Part shown: positions 41,860 to 50,307 of the stretch, piece by piece
Layout of the letters: each line of letters begins with the position of its first letter
Numbering within the stretch: position 1 is the first letter of the stretch
Source: Njordibacter sp937773555
GTDB taxonomy: Bacteria > Pseudomonadota > Gammaproteobacteria > Pseudomonadales > Balneatricaceae
Reading direction: 5' to 3'
NCBI RefSeq assembly: GCF_047730085.1
Contig: NZ_CP159830.1
Coordinates: 248,001 to 312,000, forward strand
Length of the DNA stretch: 64,000 nucleotides
Translations under genes and position numbers: made by a program
The notes under the pieces: model-generated
The model's database searches: none
Told to the model about the DNA's origin: nothing
Seen by the model: the letters and a program-made list of their open reading frames with translations, nothing else

Positions 41860-43644
41860 ATGTTCCCAGTTATCCTAAACATTCCGCGGCAAGCACCAGC
41901 CACACCTTTGTTTGATCAAGTGGACGGTGTGGCAGACTTACGCATGCTAAAGCCGGCACTATTACCTCAATTAGCCTATGAGTTGCGTTTGGCCTTGTTA
42001 TATAGTGTGGGCCAAACTGGAGGCCACTTAGGCGCTGGATTAGGGGTGGTAGAGCTCACCATCGCTTTACACTACTTGCTGGATACACCAAACGATAGGC
42101 TAATTTGGGATGTGGGTCATCAGGCCTACCCTCATAAAATGCTCACAGGGCGTAAAAAAGCCATGCTGAGTATGCGTCAGGCAGGTGGTTTAGCACCCTT
42201 CCCTAAACGAGATGAAAGTGTATTTGATACTTTTGGTGTAGGTCATGCCAGCACCTCGATTAGTGCTTTGTTGGGTATGGTTTTGGCAAACAAAAGCCCG
42301 CTAGCTCACCATATTGCGGTAATTGGTGATGGAGCACTTACGGCTGGCATGGCCTTTGAGGCATTAAATCATATGGCCCACTGCCAAGCTAACGCGCTCA
42401 TTATTGTTAATGATAATGATATGGCCATCGATGCAAATTTAGGTGGCTTAGCTACTTTTTTGGATGACCACCATGGTTTTGGTGGGCCATCCCAGTGGTT
42501 TACGGCCTTAGGCTTTACCTACCGGGGCCCTGTGGATGGCCACGACTTGCCACAATTAATGTCGATCATTACTGAGTTATTAAGCCTTCCTGGGCCTAAG
42601 TTGCTGCATATCAACACCCTAAAAGGCAAGGGCTATGGGCCAGCTGAAAGTGATCCAGTGGGCTACCATGCGTTGGCCAAAATTGACCCCATTGAGCCTG
42701 TAATTATCAAAAAGTCTCCCACTTACGCTCATGTGTTTGGTCAGTGGGTTTGTAAGAAAGCACGCATAGATGGCCGGTTAATGGCAATTACGCCGGCTAT
42801 GTTAGGTGGTTCCGGCCTTGAGTCTTTTTCCAAAGAATTTGCTGAACGTTTGTTTGATGTAGCCATTGCCGAACAGCATGCAATCACATTAGCTGCCGGC
42901 ATGGCGTGTGAAGGTGCTAAACCCGTTGTCGCCATTTATTCTACGTTTTTGCAGCGTGGTTATGATCAATTCATTCACGACATTGCGTTGCAAAATTTAG
43001 ATATATTATTAGCCATTGATAGAGCGGGAGTTGTGGGTGAAGATGGAGCAACTCATACAGGTGCTTATGACCTGGCTTTTTTGCGTTGTTTGCCTAATGT
43101 GGTAGTGATGGCTCCAAGTAATGCGGCTGAAGCTACGGCAATGCTAAACTTTGGTTATGCTTATTGTGGGCCGGTTGCAGTGCGCTACCCCCGTGGTGAA
43201 GCAATAGAGGGGCTGCCCTTGCTGGCACCCATCGAATTAGGTAGAGGCCAGGTGATTCGTTCGTCGGGTAAATCTAATGCCATTGCCATACTCAATTTTG
43301 GGGCTTTATTAGACAAACTAACAATGGTGGCAGAGGCCGCTGATGCGACGCTTGTGGATATGCGTTTTGTGAAACCGTTAGACGAAATGCTATTAAAACA
43401 ACTGCTGCTGCAGCATAACGGCTTTGTCACCATCGAAGATCATAGCTGCATTGGTGGTGCAGGCTCTGCTGTGAGTGAGTGGTTAGTGCAGCAAAAAACT
43501 AGTGTTAGATTATTGTGCTTAGGTCACCAAGATGCAGCCCTACCTCATGGTACTCGCGAACAGGTGCTGCACAATACAGGTTTATCTAAGGAGGCTATCA
43601 CAGCAAAAATTAACGCCTGGCAGGCTCATCTACCGGCCGAATAA
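41860..43644 (+). CDS. dxs: 1-deoxy-D-xylulose-5-phosphate synthase (shortened)
   Basis: Dxs condenses pyruvate and glyceraldehyde-3-phosphate in the first step of the MEP isoprenoid pathway. The protein is 594 residues, about 25 shorter than E. coli Dxs. The missing part is the stretch after the ThDP motif: GDGALTAGMAFEALNHM and NDNDMAIDANLGGLATFL lead almost directly to GFTYRGPVDGHD, skipping the usual long lid-like segment. Other motifs are intact: VGHASTSISALLG, VAIAEQHAITLAAGMA, RAGVVGEDGATHTGAYDL, VRYPRG and DMRFVKPLDE. SISENVGAL of other Dxs is replaced by AIDANLGGL. The 3' end overlaps ribA by 15 bases, tail to tail. Confidence 0.95.
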   Translation: MFPVILNIPRQAPATPLFDQVDGVADLRMLKPALLPQLAYELRLALLYSVGQTGGHLGAGLGVVELTIALHYLLDTPNDRLIWDVGHQAYPHKMLTGRKKAMLSMRQAGGLAPFPKRDESVFDTFGVGHASTSISALLGMVLANKSPLAHHIAVIGDGALTAGMAFEALNHMAHCQANALIIVNDNDMAIDANLGGLATFLDDHHGFGGPSQWFTALGFTYRGPVDGHDLPQLMSIITELLSLPGPKLLHINTLKGKGYGPAESDPVGYHALAKIDPIEPVIIKKSPTYAHVFGQWVCKKARIDGRLMAITPAMLGGSGLESFSKEFAERLFDVAIAEQHAITLAAGMACEGAKPVVAIYSTFLQRGYDQFIHDIALQNLDILLAIDRAGVVGEDGATHTGAYDLAFLRCLPNVVVMAPSNAAEATAMLNFGYAYCGPVAVRYPRGEAIEGLPLLAPIELGRGQVIRSSGKSNAIAILNFGALLDKLTMVAEAADATLVDMRFVKPLDEMLLKQLLLQHNGFVTIEDHSCIGGAGSAVSEWLVQQKTSVRLLCLGHQDAALPHGTREQVLHNTGLSKEAITAKINAWQAHLPAE

Positions 43645-44220
43645 ATGATCTAGCTTGCTAGCCTTGGTGGCGAGGTAATTTTTGTTATGGCTGTTTTCAC
43701 CCACTTCTATTGCTTGGCGCTGTTCTACAACAATGCCAAGTTCGGTGAGGGCTTTAATTTTTCGTGGATTGTTGGTCATCAATTTCACCGACTTGATTTG
43801 TAGGTGGTCAAGCATATCCTTGGTCATATCATACTTGCGCATGTCGGCATCAAAACCTAAGCGCTCATTAGCTTCTACGGTGTCTGCTCCTTGATCTTGC
43901 AGGTTGTAAGCCTTGATTTTGTTCAATAACCCAATTCCACGACCTTCTTGGCGCAAGTACAAAATCACCCCACGGCCTTCTTCTGAAATGCGCTTTAAAG
44001 CTTCTTTTAGCTGATAACCGCAGTCACAACGCATACTAAATAAGGCGTCACCCGTTAAGCACTCGGAGTGCAAACGTGTCAGCACGGCAGTACCGTCAGT
44101 AAAGTCGCCCATACTCAGGGCCAGGTGCTCTTTACCAGTTTCGCTATCGGCAAAACCATGCATATTGAAAGTGCCGTAAGGGGTGGGCAGCAATGAGGAG
44201 GCGACATATGATGTAGGCAC
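43630..44220 (-). CDS. ribA: GTP cyclohydrolase II
   Basis: RibA converts GTP to the first riboflavin-pathway intermediate. Key features are LPTPYGTFNMHGF, the zinc-binding HSECLTGDALFSMRCDCG, ILYLRQEGRGIGLLNKIKAY and TNNPRKIKAL. The frame is open to 44292, but a GTG at 44220 preceded by AAAGGA gives a 196-residue protein, the size of E. coli RibA. The upstream part holds two G/C-rich hairpins and no FMN riboswitch that I can recognise. Confidence 0.95.
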   Translation of the reverse strand: MPTSYVASSLLPTPYGTFNMHGFADSETGKEHLALSMGDFTDGTAVLTRLHSECLTGDALFSMRCDCGYQLKEALKRISEEGRGVILYLRQEGRGIGLLNKIKAYNLQDQGADTVEANERLGFDADMRKYDMTKDMLDHLQIKSVKLMTNNPRKIKALTELGIVVEQRQAIEVGENSHNKNYLATKASKLDHLFGR

Positions 44221-44259
44221 TGAAATTCCTTTAACAACAACGGTGATTAAAACAGGGTA

Positions 44260-44276
44260 CCCCCCTTTAGTGGGGG
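44260..44276. other. C6/G5 hairpin in the ribA leader
   Basis: CCCCCC-TTTAGT-GGGGG, 40 bases upstream of the ribA GTG start. On the minus strand it is followed by CCTGTTTTAATC, resembling a leaky terminator in the 5' leader. It could attenuate ribA or block read-through. Confidence 0.4.
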
Positions 44277-44315
44277 CTGCAAACCATATCACAAGTGACT
44301 GGATGGCAAAATACT

Positions 44316-44340
44316 AAGGGGTGCGCTTTCCCCCTTTTAA
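44316..44340 (+). terminator. AAGGGG/CCCCTT hairpin with T-run between ribA and ettA
   Basis: AAGGGG, a nine-base loop, CCCCTTTTAA. It lies upstream of the ettA start region and just before a TATAAT at 44354-44359, so it may insulate ettA from antisense or upstream transcription. The stem is short. Confidence 0.35.
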
Positions 44341-44353
44341 TGACGTCTCAGGG

Positions 44354-44359
44354 TATAAT
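44354..44359 (+). promoter_or_regulatory. ettA: TATAAT -10 box candidate for ettA
   Basis: A perfect TATAAT 34 bases before the ettA ATG, in the only gap that could hold its promoter. I see no good TTGACA-like -35 at 16-18 bases upstream. Confidence 0.4.
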
Positions 44360-44392
44360 AGAAGTCTATTTTTGTATTAATCAGGAAATCAC

Positions 44393-46051
44393 ATGGCGCA
44401 GTTTGTATATACGATGAATAGGGTTGGAAAAGTAGTTCCTCCCAAGCGTGAAATTCTAAAAAACATTTCCTTGTCTTTTTTTCCTGGTGCCAAAATTGGT
44501 GTCCTTGGCTTAAATGGTTCTGGTAAATCTAGCTTGTTGCGTATAATGGCAGGTGTTGACAAAGAATATAACGGTGAAGCACGCCCACAGCCGGGCATTA
44601 ATGTGGGTTACTTGGAGCAAGAGCCAAAGCTGGATGATTCCAAAACTGTGCGTGAAGTCGTTGAGGAAGGCGTTGCTGAAGCAAAAAATGCCTTAACAGC
44701 TTTAGATGCTGTATATGCAGCTTATGCAGAACCCGATGCCGATTTCGATGCTCTTGCAGCCGAACAAGCAAAACTAGAAGACGTTATACAAGCCAGCGAT
44801 GCTCACAACCTAGAACGCACCTTAGAGGTGGCGGCAGAAGCCCTGCGCTTGCCAGGGTGGGATGAAAAAGTAGAGTACCTATCAGGTGGTGAACGCCGCC
44901 GTGTGGCGTTATGTCGTTTGCTATTGAACAAGCCCGACATGCTGTTACTAGATGAGCCAACTAACCACTTAGATGCGGAATCTGTGGCTTGGTTAGAGCG
45001 CTTTTTAGTAGATTACAATGGTACTGTTGTGGCTATTACACACGACCGTTATTTCCTCGATAACGCTGCGGGATGGATCTTAGAACTAGACCGTGGCCAT
45101 GGTATTCCGTACGAAGGCAATTACTCGTCTTGGTTAGAACAAAAAGAAGCGCGCTTGGTTCAAGAGGGCCGCCAACAAGCCTCGCATGAAAAAGCTGTGA
45201 AGTCAGAATTAGATTGGGTGCGCAGCAACGCCAAAGGTCGCCAGGCGAAATCTAAAGCACGTTTAGCTCGGTTTGAGGAATTGAGTTCACGTGAATTCCA
45301 AGAACGAAATGAAACGTCTGAAATCTACATTCCGCCCGGGCCACGCTTAGGTGACAAAGTGATTGATGTGACAGGCGTGAGCAAAGCTTTTGGCGATAAG
45401 ATGTTAGTCGAAGGTTTGGAGTTTAGTATGCCCCAAGGCGCTATTGTAGGCGTTGTTGGTGGTAACGGAGCGGGTAAATCAACTTTGTTCAAAATGCTTA
45501 CGGGTAGCGAACAACCAGATTCAGGCAGTATTGTAATAGGAGATACGGTTGAACTAGCCCATGTAGACCAAGCGCGTGAGTTAGATGGTACTAAAACTGT
45601 GTGGGAAGAATTGTCTGATGGGCAGGACATTATTACTGTTGGTAACTATCAGGTGCCATCACGCGCGTATGCGGGGCGCTTTAACTTCAAAGGCAACGAT
45701 CAGCAGAAGTTTGTTAAAGACTTGTCTGGTGGTGAACGTAACCGCCTACACCTTGCCAAGCTGCTAAAACAGGGTGGCAACGTGTTGCTTCTCGACGAAC
45801 CAACGAACGACTTAGACGTAGAAACTTTACGGGCCCTAGAAGAGGCTTTATTAGCCTTTCCTGGTGCTGCTATCGTGATTTCTCACGATCGTTGGTTCCT
45901 GGATCGTGTGTGCACTCACACTTTGGCTTACGAAGGAGATTCGAAAGCGTCTTTTTTTGAAGGCAACTACTCAGAATACGCCGAAGACTATAGAGCCCGC
46001 ACAGGTAAAGATCATCAGCCTACGCGAGTGAAGTATAAAAAACTGGCTTAA
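44393..46051 (+). CDS. ettA: Energy-dependent translational throttle protein EttA (ABC-F)
   Basis: A 552-residue ABC-F ATPase that binds the ribosomal E site and gates the first peptide bond according to ATP/ADP level. It has no membrane domain. ABC1 carries GLNGSGKSSLLRIMAG, LSGGERRRVALCRLLL and LLLDEPTNHLD; the arm/linker (about residues 240-320) is rich in charged residues; ABC2 carries GGNGAGKSTLFKML, LSGGERNRLHLAKLL and LLLDEPTNDLD. The start MAQFVYTMNRVGKVVPPKREIL is diagnostic for EttA. Confidence 0.96.
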   Translation: MAQFVYTMNRVGKVVPPKREILKNISLSFFPGAKIGVLGLNGSGKSSLLRIMAGVDKEYNGEARPQPGINVGYLEQEPKLDDSKTVREVVEEGVAEAKNALTALDAVYAAYAEPDADFDALAAEQAKLEDVIQASDAHNLERTLEVAAEALRLPGWDEKVEYLSGGERRRVALCRLLLNKPDMLLLDEPTNHLDAESVAWLERFLVDYNGTVVAITHDRYFLDNAAGWILELDRGHGIPYEGNYSSWLEQKEARLVQEGRQQASHEKAVKSELDWVRSNAKGRQAKSKARLARFEELSSREFQERNETSEIYIPPGPRLGDKVIDVTGVSKAFGDKMLVEGLEFSMPQGAIVGVVGGNGAGKSTLFKMLTGSEQPDSGSIVIGDTVELAHVDQARELDGTKTVWEELSDGQDIITVGNYQVPSRAYAGRFNFKGNDQQKFVKDLSGGERNRLHLAKLLKQGGNVLLLDEPTNDLDVETLRALEEALLAFPGAAIVISHDRWFLDRVCTHTLAYEGDSKASFFEGNYSEYAEDYRARTGKDHQPTRVKYKKLA

Positions 46052-46159
46052 AGGTGTTTTTTAGTACTGCCATATAAACCCAAGCCAGAGTTTCTAATAT
46101 GTGTTGGCTGAGCTTGATATGGCTGTGACTGTTTAGGGGTTGCGCTTCTTGCATCGCCA

Positions 46160-46987
46160 TTAGGCTTTAAATAGCTGCGCTAATTCCTTAGATCGGTGAT
46201 GTGCAGCAGCCATAGCTTGGCTGCAGAGTTGGTTAAAACCACCGTTATTAAAGGTGTTGAGTGCCTGTTCTGTTGTGCCCTTGGGTGAGGTGACAGCCTC
46301 TCGCAATTGGCTTGGTGTTTGATTACTTTGTTGGGCCATTTCAGCAGCTCCAGTAGCTGTTTGAAGGACCAATTTTTTGGCTATTTCGTTGCTCAACCCT
46401 AGCTCTTCTGCCCCTGCAATCATGGCTTCCATCATTAAGAAGTAATAAGCGGGGCCGCTTCCTGAAACAGCCGTGACGGCATCAATATCAGCTTCAGTTT
46501 CTACCCACAATGCCAACCCTACTGATTGCATAATAATGCTGGCAGTTTGTTTTTGTGCGTCAGAAACGCCTCCTGTGGCGAACAAGCCTGCAGCCCCTTG
46601 GCCTACCAAAGATGGGGTGTTGGGCATACAGCGGACAATAGGCGCTTTTTGGCCCAGCCATGTTTCTATACTACTGGCTAAAATGCCAGCAGCTACTGAA
46701 ACGATCAGTTGTCTCCTAGTATCTACTGCAGGAGCAATGCTTTGTACCAAGTCTCCCATCATGTGAGGTTTTACACCTAAAACAATCACATCCGCCTGGC
46801 GGCAAAGGGATAAGTTATCGGTGCTAGTGCGAATCCCGGTGTCTGCTGTTAACACGTCTAATTTAGATTGCGTACGGCCACTGGCAGAAATTTTACTTTG
46901 CGGGTATCCCGCTGCAAGCATACCTTTAAGAATAGCTTGCGCCATGTTGCCGGCGCCGATAAAGGTAATGTGAGGAGTCTGTGGCAT
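46160..46987 (-). CDS. proC: Pyrroline-5-carboxylate reductase
   Basis: A 275-residue NADPH-dependent reductase for the last step of proline synthesis. The Rossmann start ITFIGAGNMAQAILKGMLAAG, VRCMPNTPSLVGQGAAGLF and the C-terminal substrate/oligomer region TAVSGSGPAYYFLMMEAMIAGAEELG and QLREAVTSPKGTTEQAL are all present. It is convergent with ettA and followed upstream by yggS, the standard yggS-proC pair, 67 bases apart. Confidence 0.96.
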   Translation of the reverse strand: MPQTPHITFIGAGNMAQAILKGMLAAGYPQSKISASGRTQSKLDVLTADTGIRTSTDNLSLCRQADVIVLGVKPHMMGDLVQSIAPAVDTRRQLIVSVAAGILASSIETWLGQKAPIVRCMPNTPSLVGQGAAGLFATGGVSDAQKQTASIIMQSVGLALWVETEADIDAVTAVSGSGPAYYFLMMEAMIAGAEELGLSNEIAKKLVLQTATGAAEMAQQSNQTPSQLREAVTSPKGTTEQALNTFNNGGFNQLCSQAMAAAHHRSKELAQLFKA

Positions 46988-47054
46988 AGTTTGGTCCTAG
47001 TTGTTATACGTTAGTTTAGATTGCCATAGGTGCTTATAAATTAAGGTGCAGTGT

Positions 47055-47753
47055 TCAGCGGGCACCAAAGATATCTGTGCCAATACGTACTATGGTTGAG
47101 CGACAAGCAATAGCGCTATTTAAGTCGCCCGACATACCCATAGAAAGCTGCTTTATGTTTGGGTAGCTGCGGTTGAGTCGATCCCTTGCTGCAGCCATTT
47201 TATTGAACGCGTGGCGCTGAATAGATTCAGTTTGACCTGCAGCAGGTATGCACATTAAACCACACAACACTAGGTTAGGTAATTGTGACACTTGCTCCAC
47301 AAGTGCTTCTAATTGTTCCAGTGCAACACCGCTTTTGTTATCTTCGTTGCTAATGTTAACTTGTATGAGCACTTTTAAAGGTGCTAAATGAGTTGGCCTA
47401 TGTTGACTTAGCCTCAGAGCAATTTTCTCTCTATCCAAGGTATGAACCCAGTCAAACTTGGCTGCTATGGTTTTTGTTTTATTACTCTGAATGGCTCCTA
47501 TAAAATGCCATACAATATTATGATGTGGGCAGTGCTCAATTTTATCCAAAGCATCCTGTAGATAATTTTCTCCAAAATGGCGTTGGCCATGATCATAAGC
47601 TGCAATAACGTGGCTTAGTGGTTTGGTTTTACTGACTGCCAATAACATGACGTCATTTGGGCTTCGGTCAGAGGCTTGGCAAGCTTCATTAATCCGCTGT
47701 TGAGTACGCATTAAAGCTTGGGGAATGTTCTCTTCGATAGGATTATATGACAT
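47055..47753 (-). CDS. yggS: YggS-family pyridoxal phosphate-binding homeostasis protein
   Basis: A 232-residue PLP-binding protein with the fold-III alanine-racemase-like barrel. The Schiff-base lysine is in LLAVSKTKP; HFGENYLQDALDKI, WHFIGAIQSNKTK, LIQVNISNEDNKSG and SMGMSGDLNSAI (phosphate binding) follow. The family balances PLP and amino-acid pools and has no known catalysis. It is upstream of proC on the same strand. Confidence 0.95.
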   Translation of the reverse strand: MSYNPIEENIPQALMRTQQRINEACQASDRSPNDVMLLAVSKTKPLSHVIAAYDHGQRHFGENYLQDALDKIEHCPHHNIVWHFIGAIQSNKTKTIAAKFDWVHTLDREKIALRLSQHRPTHLAPLKVLIQVNISNEDNKSGVALEQLEALVEQVSQLPNLVLCGLMCIPAAGQTESIQRHAFNKMAAARDRLNRSYPNIKQLSMGMSGDLNSAIACRSTIVRIGTDIFGAR

Positions 47754-47846
47754 AAGTAGCTACAATAGGGGTGTTAAGATACAAACAGTTATTATGGTAC
47801 CAATTATAGCGGGTGCCTCATAGTGCATATTTCAATGTAAAAGTTG

Positions 47847-47880
47847 CGGCAGGCGGACTTAAAATTAAGACAAAGCGACC
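47847..47880 (-). promoter_or_regulatory. Tandem ArgR-like half-sites upstream of the amino-acid/opine importer
   Basis: Read on the minus strand: GGTCGC-N8-AA-N5 followed immediately by AGTCCG-N8-AA. This gives two half-sites with exactly the 21-base period remembered for the Pseudomonas AraC-type ArgR consensus (TGTCGC-N8-AA-N5). The first half-site matches all but one base; the second is weaker. It lies about 105 bases before the importer ATPase start at 47984. Confidence 0.4.
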
Positions 47881-47983
47881 TAGTTATAGGTCTAGAGTAG
47901 GATCTGCTTGAGCTTGAGGGTTTAAGCCAATATGATGTCATTGTTTGGTTTTTTCACAATAGCCCACAGGTTCAGGATACACA

Positions 47984-48748
47984 ATGACTTCAGCTCTATC
48001 CATTTCAGATTTGCACAAAAGCTTTAATAACATCGAAGTAATAAAAGGGATGTCTTTAGAAGCTAATAAAGGTGATGTGATTTCTCTAATTGGTGCTAGC
48101 GGCTCTGGTAAAAGCACATTCTTACGTTGTATTAATCTGCTAGAGACACCTAACAGTGGCGAAGTACGGGTGAATGGCGAGCTTATGGAAATGAAGACTG
48201 ACAGTAAGGGCAACCGTTTGCCTGCTGATCAAAAACAAGTTGATCGTATTCGCACTAAATTAGGCATGGTATTCCAAAGTTTTAATCTTTGGAGCCATAT
48301 GACTATCCTTCAAAATATTATGGAAGCCCCCATACATGTGTTGGGCCAATCTAAGGCTGAAGCCCATGCTAAGGCAATGCAGTTATTGGAAAAAGTAGGC
48401 ATTGCTGATAAGGCACTGCAATACCCAGACCACCTATCTGGTGGGCAGCAACAGCGAGCTGCCATCGCTCGTGCCCTCGCTATGGACCCGGAAGTGATGT
48501 TGTTTGATGAGCCCACCTCTGCACTCGATCCGGAACTAGTGGGAGAGGTGCTCAAGGTCATGCGCCAGCTAGCTGCAGAAGGCCGCACTATGATTGTAGT
48601 CACCCATGAAATGACCTTTGCGCGCGAGGTTTCCTCTAAAGTTGTTTTCCTTCATCAAGGCATGATTGAGGAACAAGGCACGCCCGACGAGGTGTTTAAA
48701 AACCCAAAATCAGAACGATGCCGTCAGTTTTTGGCGTCGAGCTATTAA
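47984..48748 (+). CDS. Polar amino acid/opine ABC transporter ATP-binding protein (AotP/OccP/HisP-like)
   Basis: A 254-residue ATPase of the PAAT importer family. Walker A is LIGASGSGKSTFLRCINLLE, Q-loop VFQSFNLWSHMTI, signature LSGGQQQRAAIARALA, Walker B VMLFDEPTSALDPELV and switch His VTHEMTFAREV. The family members handle histidine, arginine, ornithine and opines such as octopine. It is the first gene of a six- or seven-gene plus-strand operon and precedes its binding protein. Confidence 0.93.
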   Translation: MTSALSISDLHKSFNNIEVIKGMSLEANKGDVISLIGASGSGKSTFLRCINLLETPNSGEVRVNGELMEMKTDSKGNRLPADQKQVDRIRTKLGMVFQSFNLWSHMTILQNIMEAPIHVLGQSKAEAHAKAMQLLEKVGIADKALQYPDHLSGGQQQRAAIARALAMDPEVMLFDEPTSALDPELVGEVLKVMRQLAAEGRTMIVVTHEMTFAREVSSKVVFLHQGMIEEQGTPDEVFKNPKSERCRQFLASSY

Positions 48749-48801
48749 CCCTAGCCTTTTTTGGCTAACCATAACCACAATAAATGAATGATGAGGTTCT
48801 T

Positions 48802-49557
48802 ATGAATAAACTACTTGCTGCTGCGCTAACGACAGGCGTGTTGACGATGTCTTTGGGTGCTGTTGCGTCTGACACAATTTTGATGGGTACAGAAGGCGCA
48901 TATCCTCCATATAACTACTACGACAGTGACAACAACCTGATTGGTTTTGATATTGAAGTGGGTGATGCTCTATGTGCTGCTATGAAAGCAGATTGTGAAT
49001 GGGTCACATCGGATTGGGACGGCATCATCCCAGCTTTGTTAGCCAAGAAGTTTGACACTATTCTTGCGTCCATGTCGATCACGCAAGAGCGTCAGCAAAA
49101 AATTGGTTTTACTAACAAGTACTACAATACCCCTAACCGTTTTATTCGCGCTGCTGGCTCTTCAAGTGAAGCTACTGCGGGCATGATCGTGGGTGTGCAA
49201 AGCTCTACAGTGCAAGAAAACTATCTACGCGGTGAGTTTGGTGACATTCTAGAAATTCGTACTTACGGTGCTCAAGAAGAAGCCAACTTAGACTTCGCTG
49301 CAGGTCGTGTGGACTTGTTGTTCGTTGACGTTATTGTGGGTGACGATATGATGAAGTCAGCCGGAATGAAAGGTGAATTCTTTGGCGCAGACATTTCAGA
49401 CACTAAATACTTTGGTCTGGGTGCTGGTATCGGTGTGCGTAAAGAAGATACTGAACTACGTGACCGTATGAACACAGCCCTAGAACAAATCCTAGCTGAC
49501 GGCACTTATGATGCTATTAGCAATAAATGGTTTGGCTTTAGTGTTTACGGTGGCTAA
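48802..49557 (+). CDS. Polar amino acid/opine-binding periplasmic protein (AotJ/OccT-like)
   Basis: A 251-residue binding protein with the signal peptide MNKLLAAALTTGVLTMSLGAVA before SDT. The mature part has EGAYPPYNYYDSDNNLIGFDIEVGDALC, WDGIIPALLAKKFDTILASMSITQERQQKIGFT and GVQSSTVQENYL, typical of family 3 (lysine/arginine/ornithine/histidine/octopine) proteins. The frame continues upstream to 48784, but GATGAGG fits the ATG at 48802. A strong terminator follows. Confidence 0.92.
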   Translation: MNKLLAAALTTGVLTMSLGAVASDTILMGTEGAYPPYNYYDSDNNLIGFDIEVGDALCAAMKADCEWVTSDWDGIIPALLAKKFDTILASMSITQERQQKIGFTNKYYNTPNRFIRAAGSSSEATAGMIVGVQSSTVQENYLRGEFGDILEIRTYGAQEEANLDFAAGRVDLLFVDVIVGDDMMKSAGMKGEFFGADISDTKYFGLGAGIGVRKEDTELRDRMNTALEQILADGTYDAISNKWFGFSVYGG

Positions 49558-49570
49558 TTAAGCCATTTGA

Positions 49571-49598
49571 AAGGGCGGCTGATGCCGCCTTTTTTTTT
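49571..49598 (+). terminator. Intrinsic terminator/attenuator between binding protein and permease genes
   Basis: GGCGGC-TGAT-GCCGCC followed by nine T, directly after the binding-protein gene. It is a textbook stem and T-run and probably lowers transcription of the permeases and downstream oxidase relative to the binding protein. Confidence 0.85.
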
Positions 49599-49620
49599 AA
49601 CTCTTAGGCAGTGTTTCTTT

Positions 49621-50307
49621 ATGTTAGATTTACATGGCTACGGCTGGCTCTTATTTGACGGTTTACAACTAACGATCGCTGTCGGCCTCTGCGCTATGGT
49701 GGTTGCTGTACTACTTGGATTGTTGGGCAGCTGGGGCAAGTTGACCCATCATCGGTGGGCTAATTTGGCAGCTAATATCTACACTACTGTGGTTCGTGGT
49801 GTGCCTGAACTCATTCTTTTATTGTTAGTCTACTTTGGTACACCAACCCTAATTCAATCCATCGCCACGCGCATGGGTTATGACATACGGGTTGATATTA
49901 ATCCTTTTGTTGCGGGCACCATTACCATTGGTTTTATTTATGGTGCTTTTACCACAGAAGTATTGCGTGGGGCCTTCCAGTCCATCCATAAGGGCCAAGT
50001 CGAAGCGGCTAGAGCCATTGGCATGCCTCGATTGAAGACGTTTCATCGGATTTTGTTACCCCAGGCACTGCGTTTTGCTTTGCCAGGCTTAGGTAATGTG
50101 TGGATGGTGCTTATAAAAGCTACTGCACTTATTTCTATTATTCAGTTAGATGAACTCATGCGTAAAACTAAAATTGCTTCTAATGCCACTCATGAACCCT
50201 TCACCTTTTACTTATTAGCTTCGTTTATTTATCTAGGCATTACCCTAGTTTCAATGATGGCGCAAAAACGAGCTGAAATATGGGCTAATAAGGGAGTGAC
50301 TCGCTAA
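49621..50307 (+). CDS. Amino acid/opine ABC transporter permease 1 (AotQ/OccQ-like)
   Basis: A 228-residue PAAT permease with about five helices. The start MLDLHGYGWLLFDGLQLT is like AotQ; the EAA loop reads EAARAIGMPRLKTFHRILLPQA. The frame is open to 49567, but that stretch overlaps the terminator, so the ATG at 49621 is preferred. Its stop overlaps the next permease start by one base. Confidence 0.93.
   Translation: MLDLHGYGWLLFDGLQLTIAVGLCAMVVAVLLGLLGSWGKLTHHRWANLAANIYTTVVRGVPELILLLLVYFGTPTLIQSIATRMGYDIRVDINPFVAGTITIGFIYGAFTTEVLRGAFQSIHKGQVEAARAIGMPRLKTFHRILLPQALRFALPGLGNVWMVLIKATALISIIQLDELMRKTKIASNATHEPFTFYLLASFIYLGITLVSMMAQKRAEIWANKGVTR

Noticed and set aside
46067..46140. Terminator after ettA
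   Set aside because: A weak imperfect pairing around the CAAGC and GCTTG segments lacks a T-run and a stable stem.
49567..49620. Upstream start for the first opine-importer permease
   Set aside because: The extra codons are the terminator stem and T-run; the conserved protein begins at 49621.
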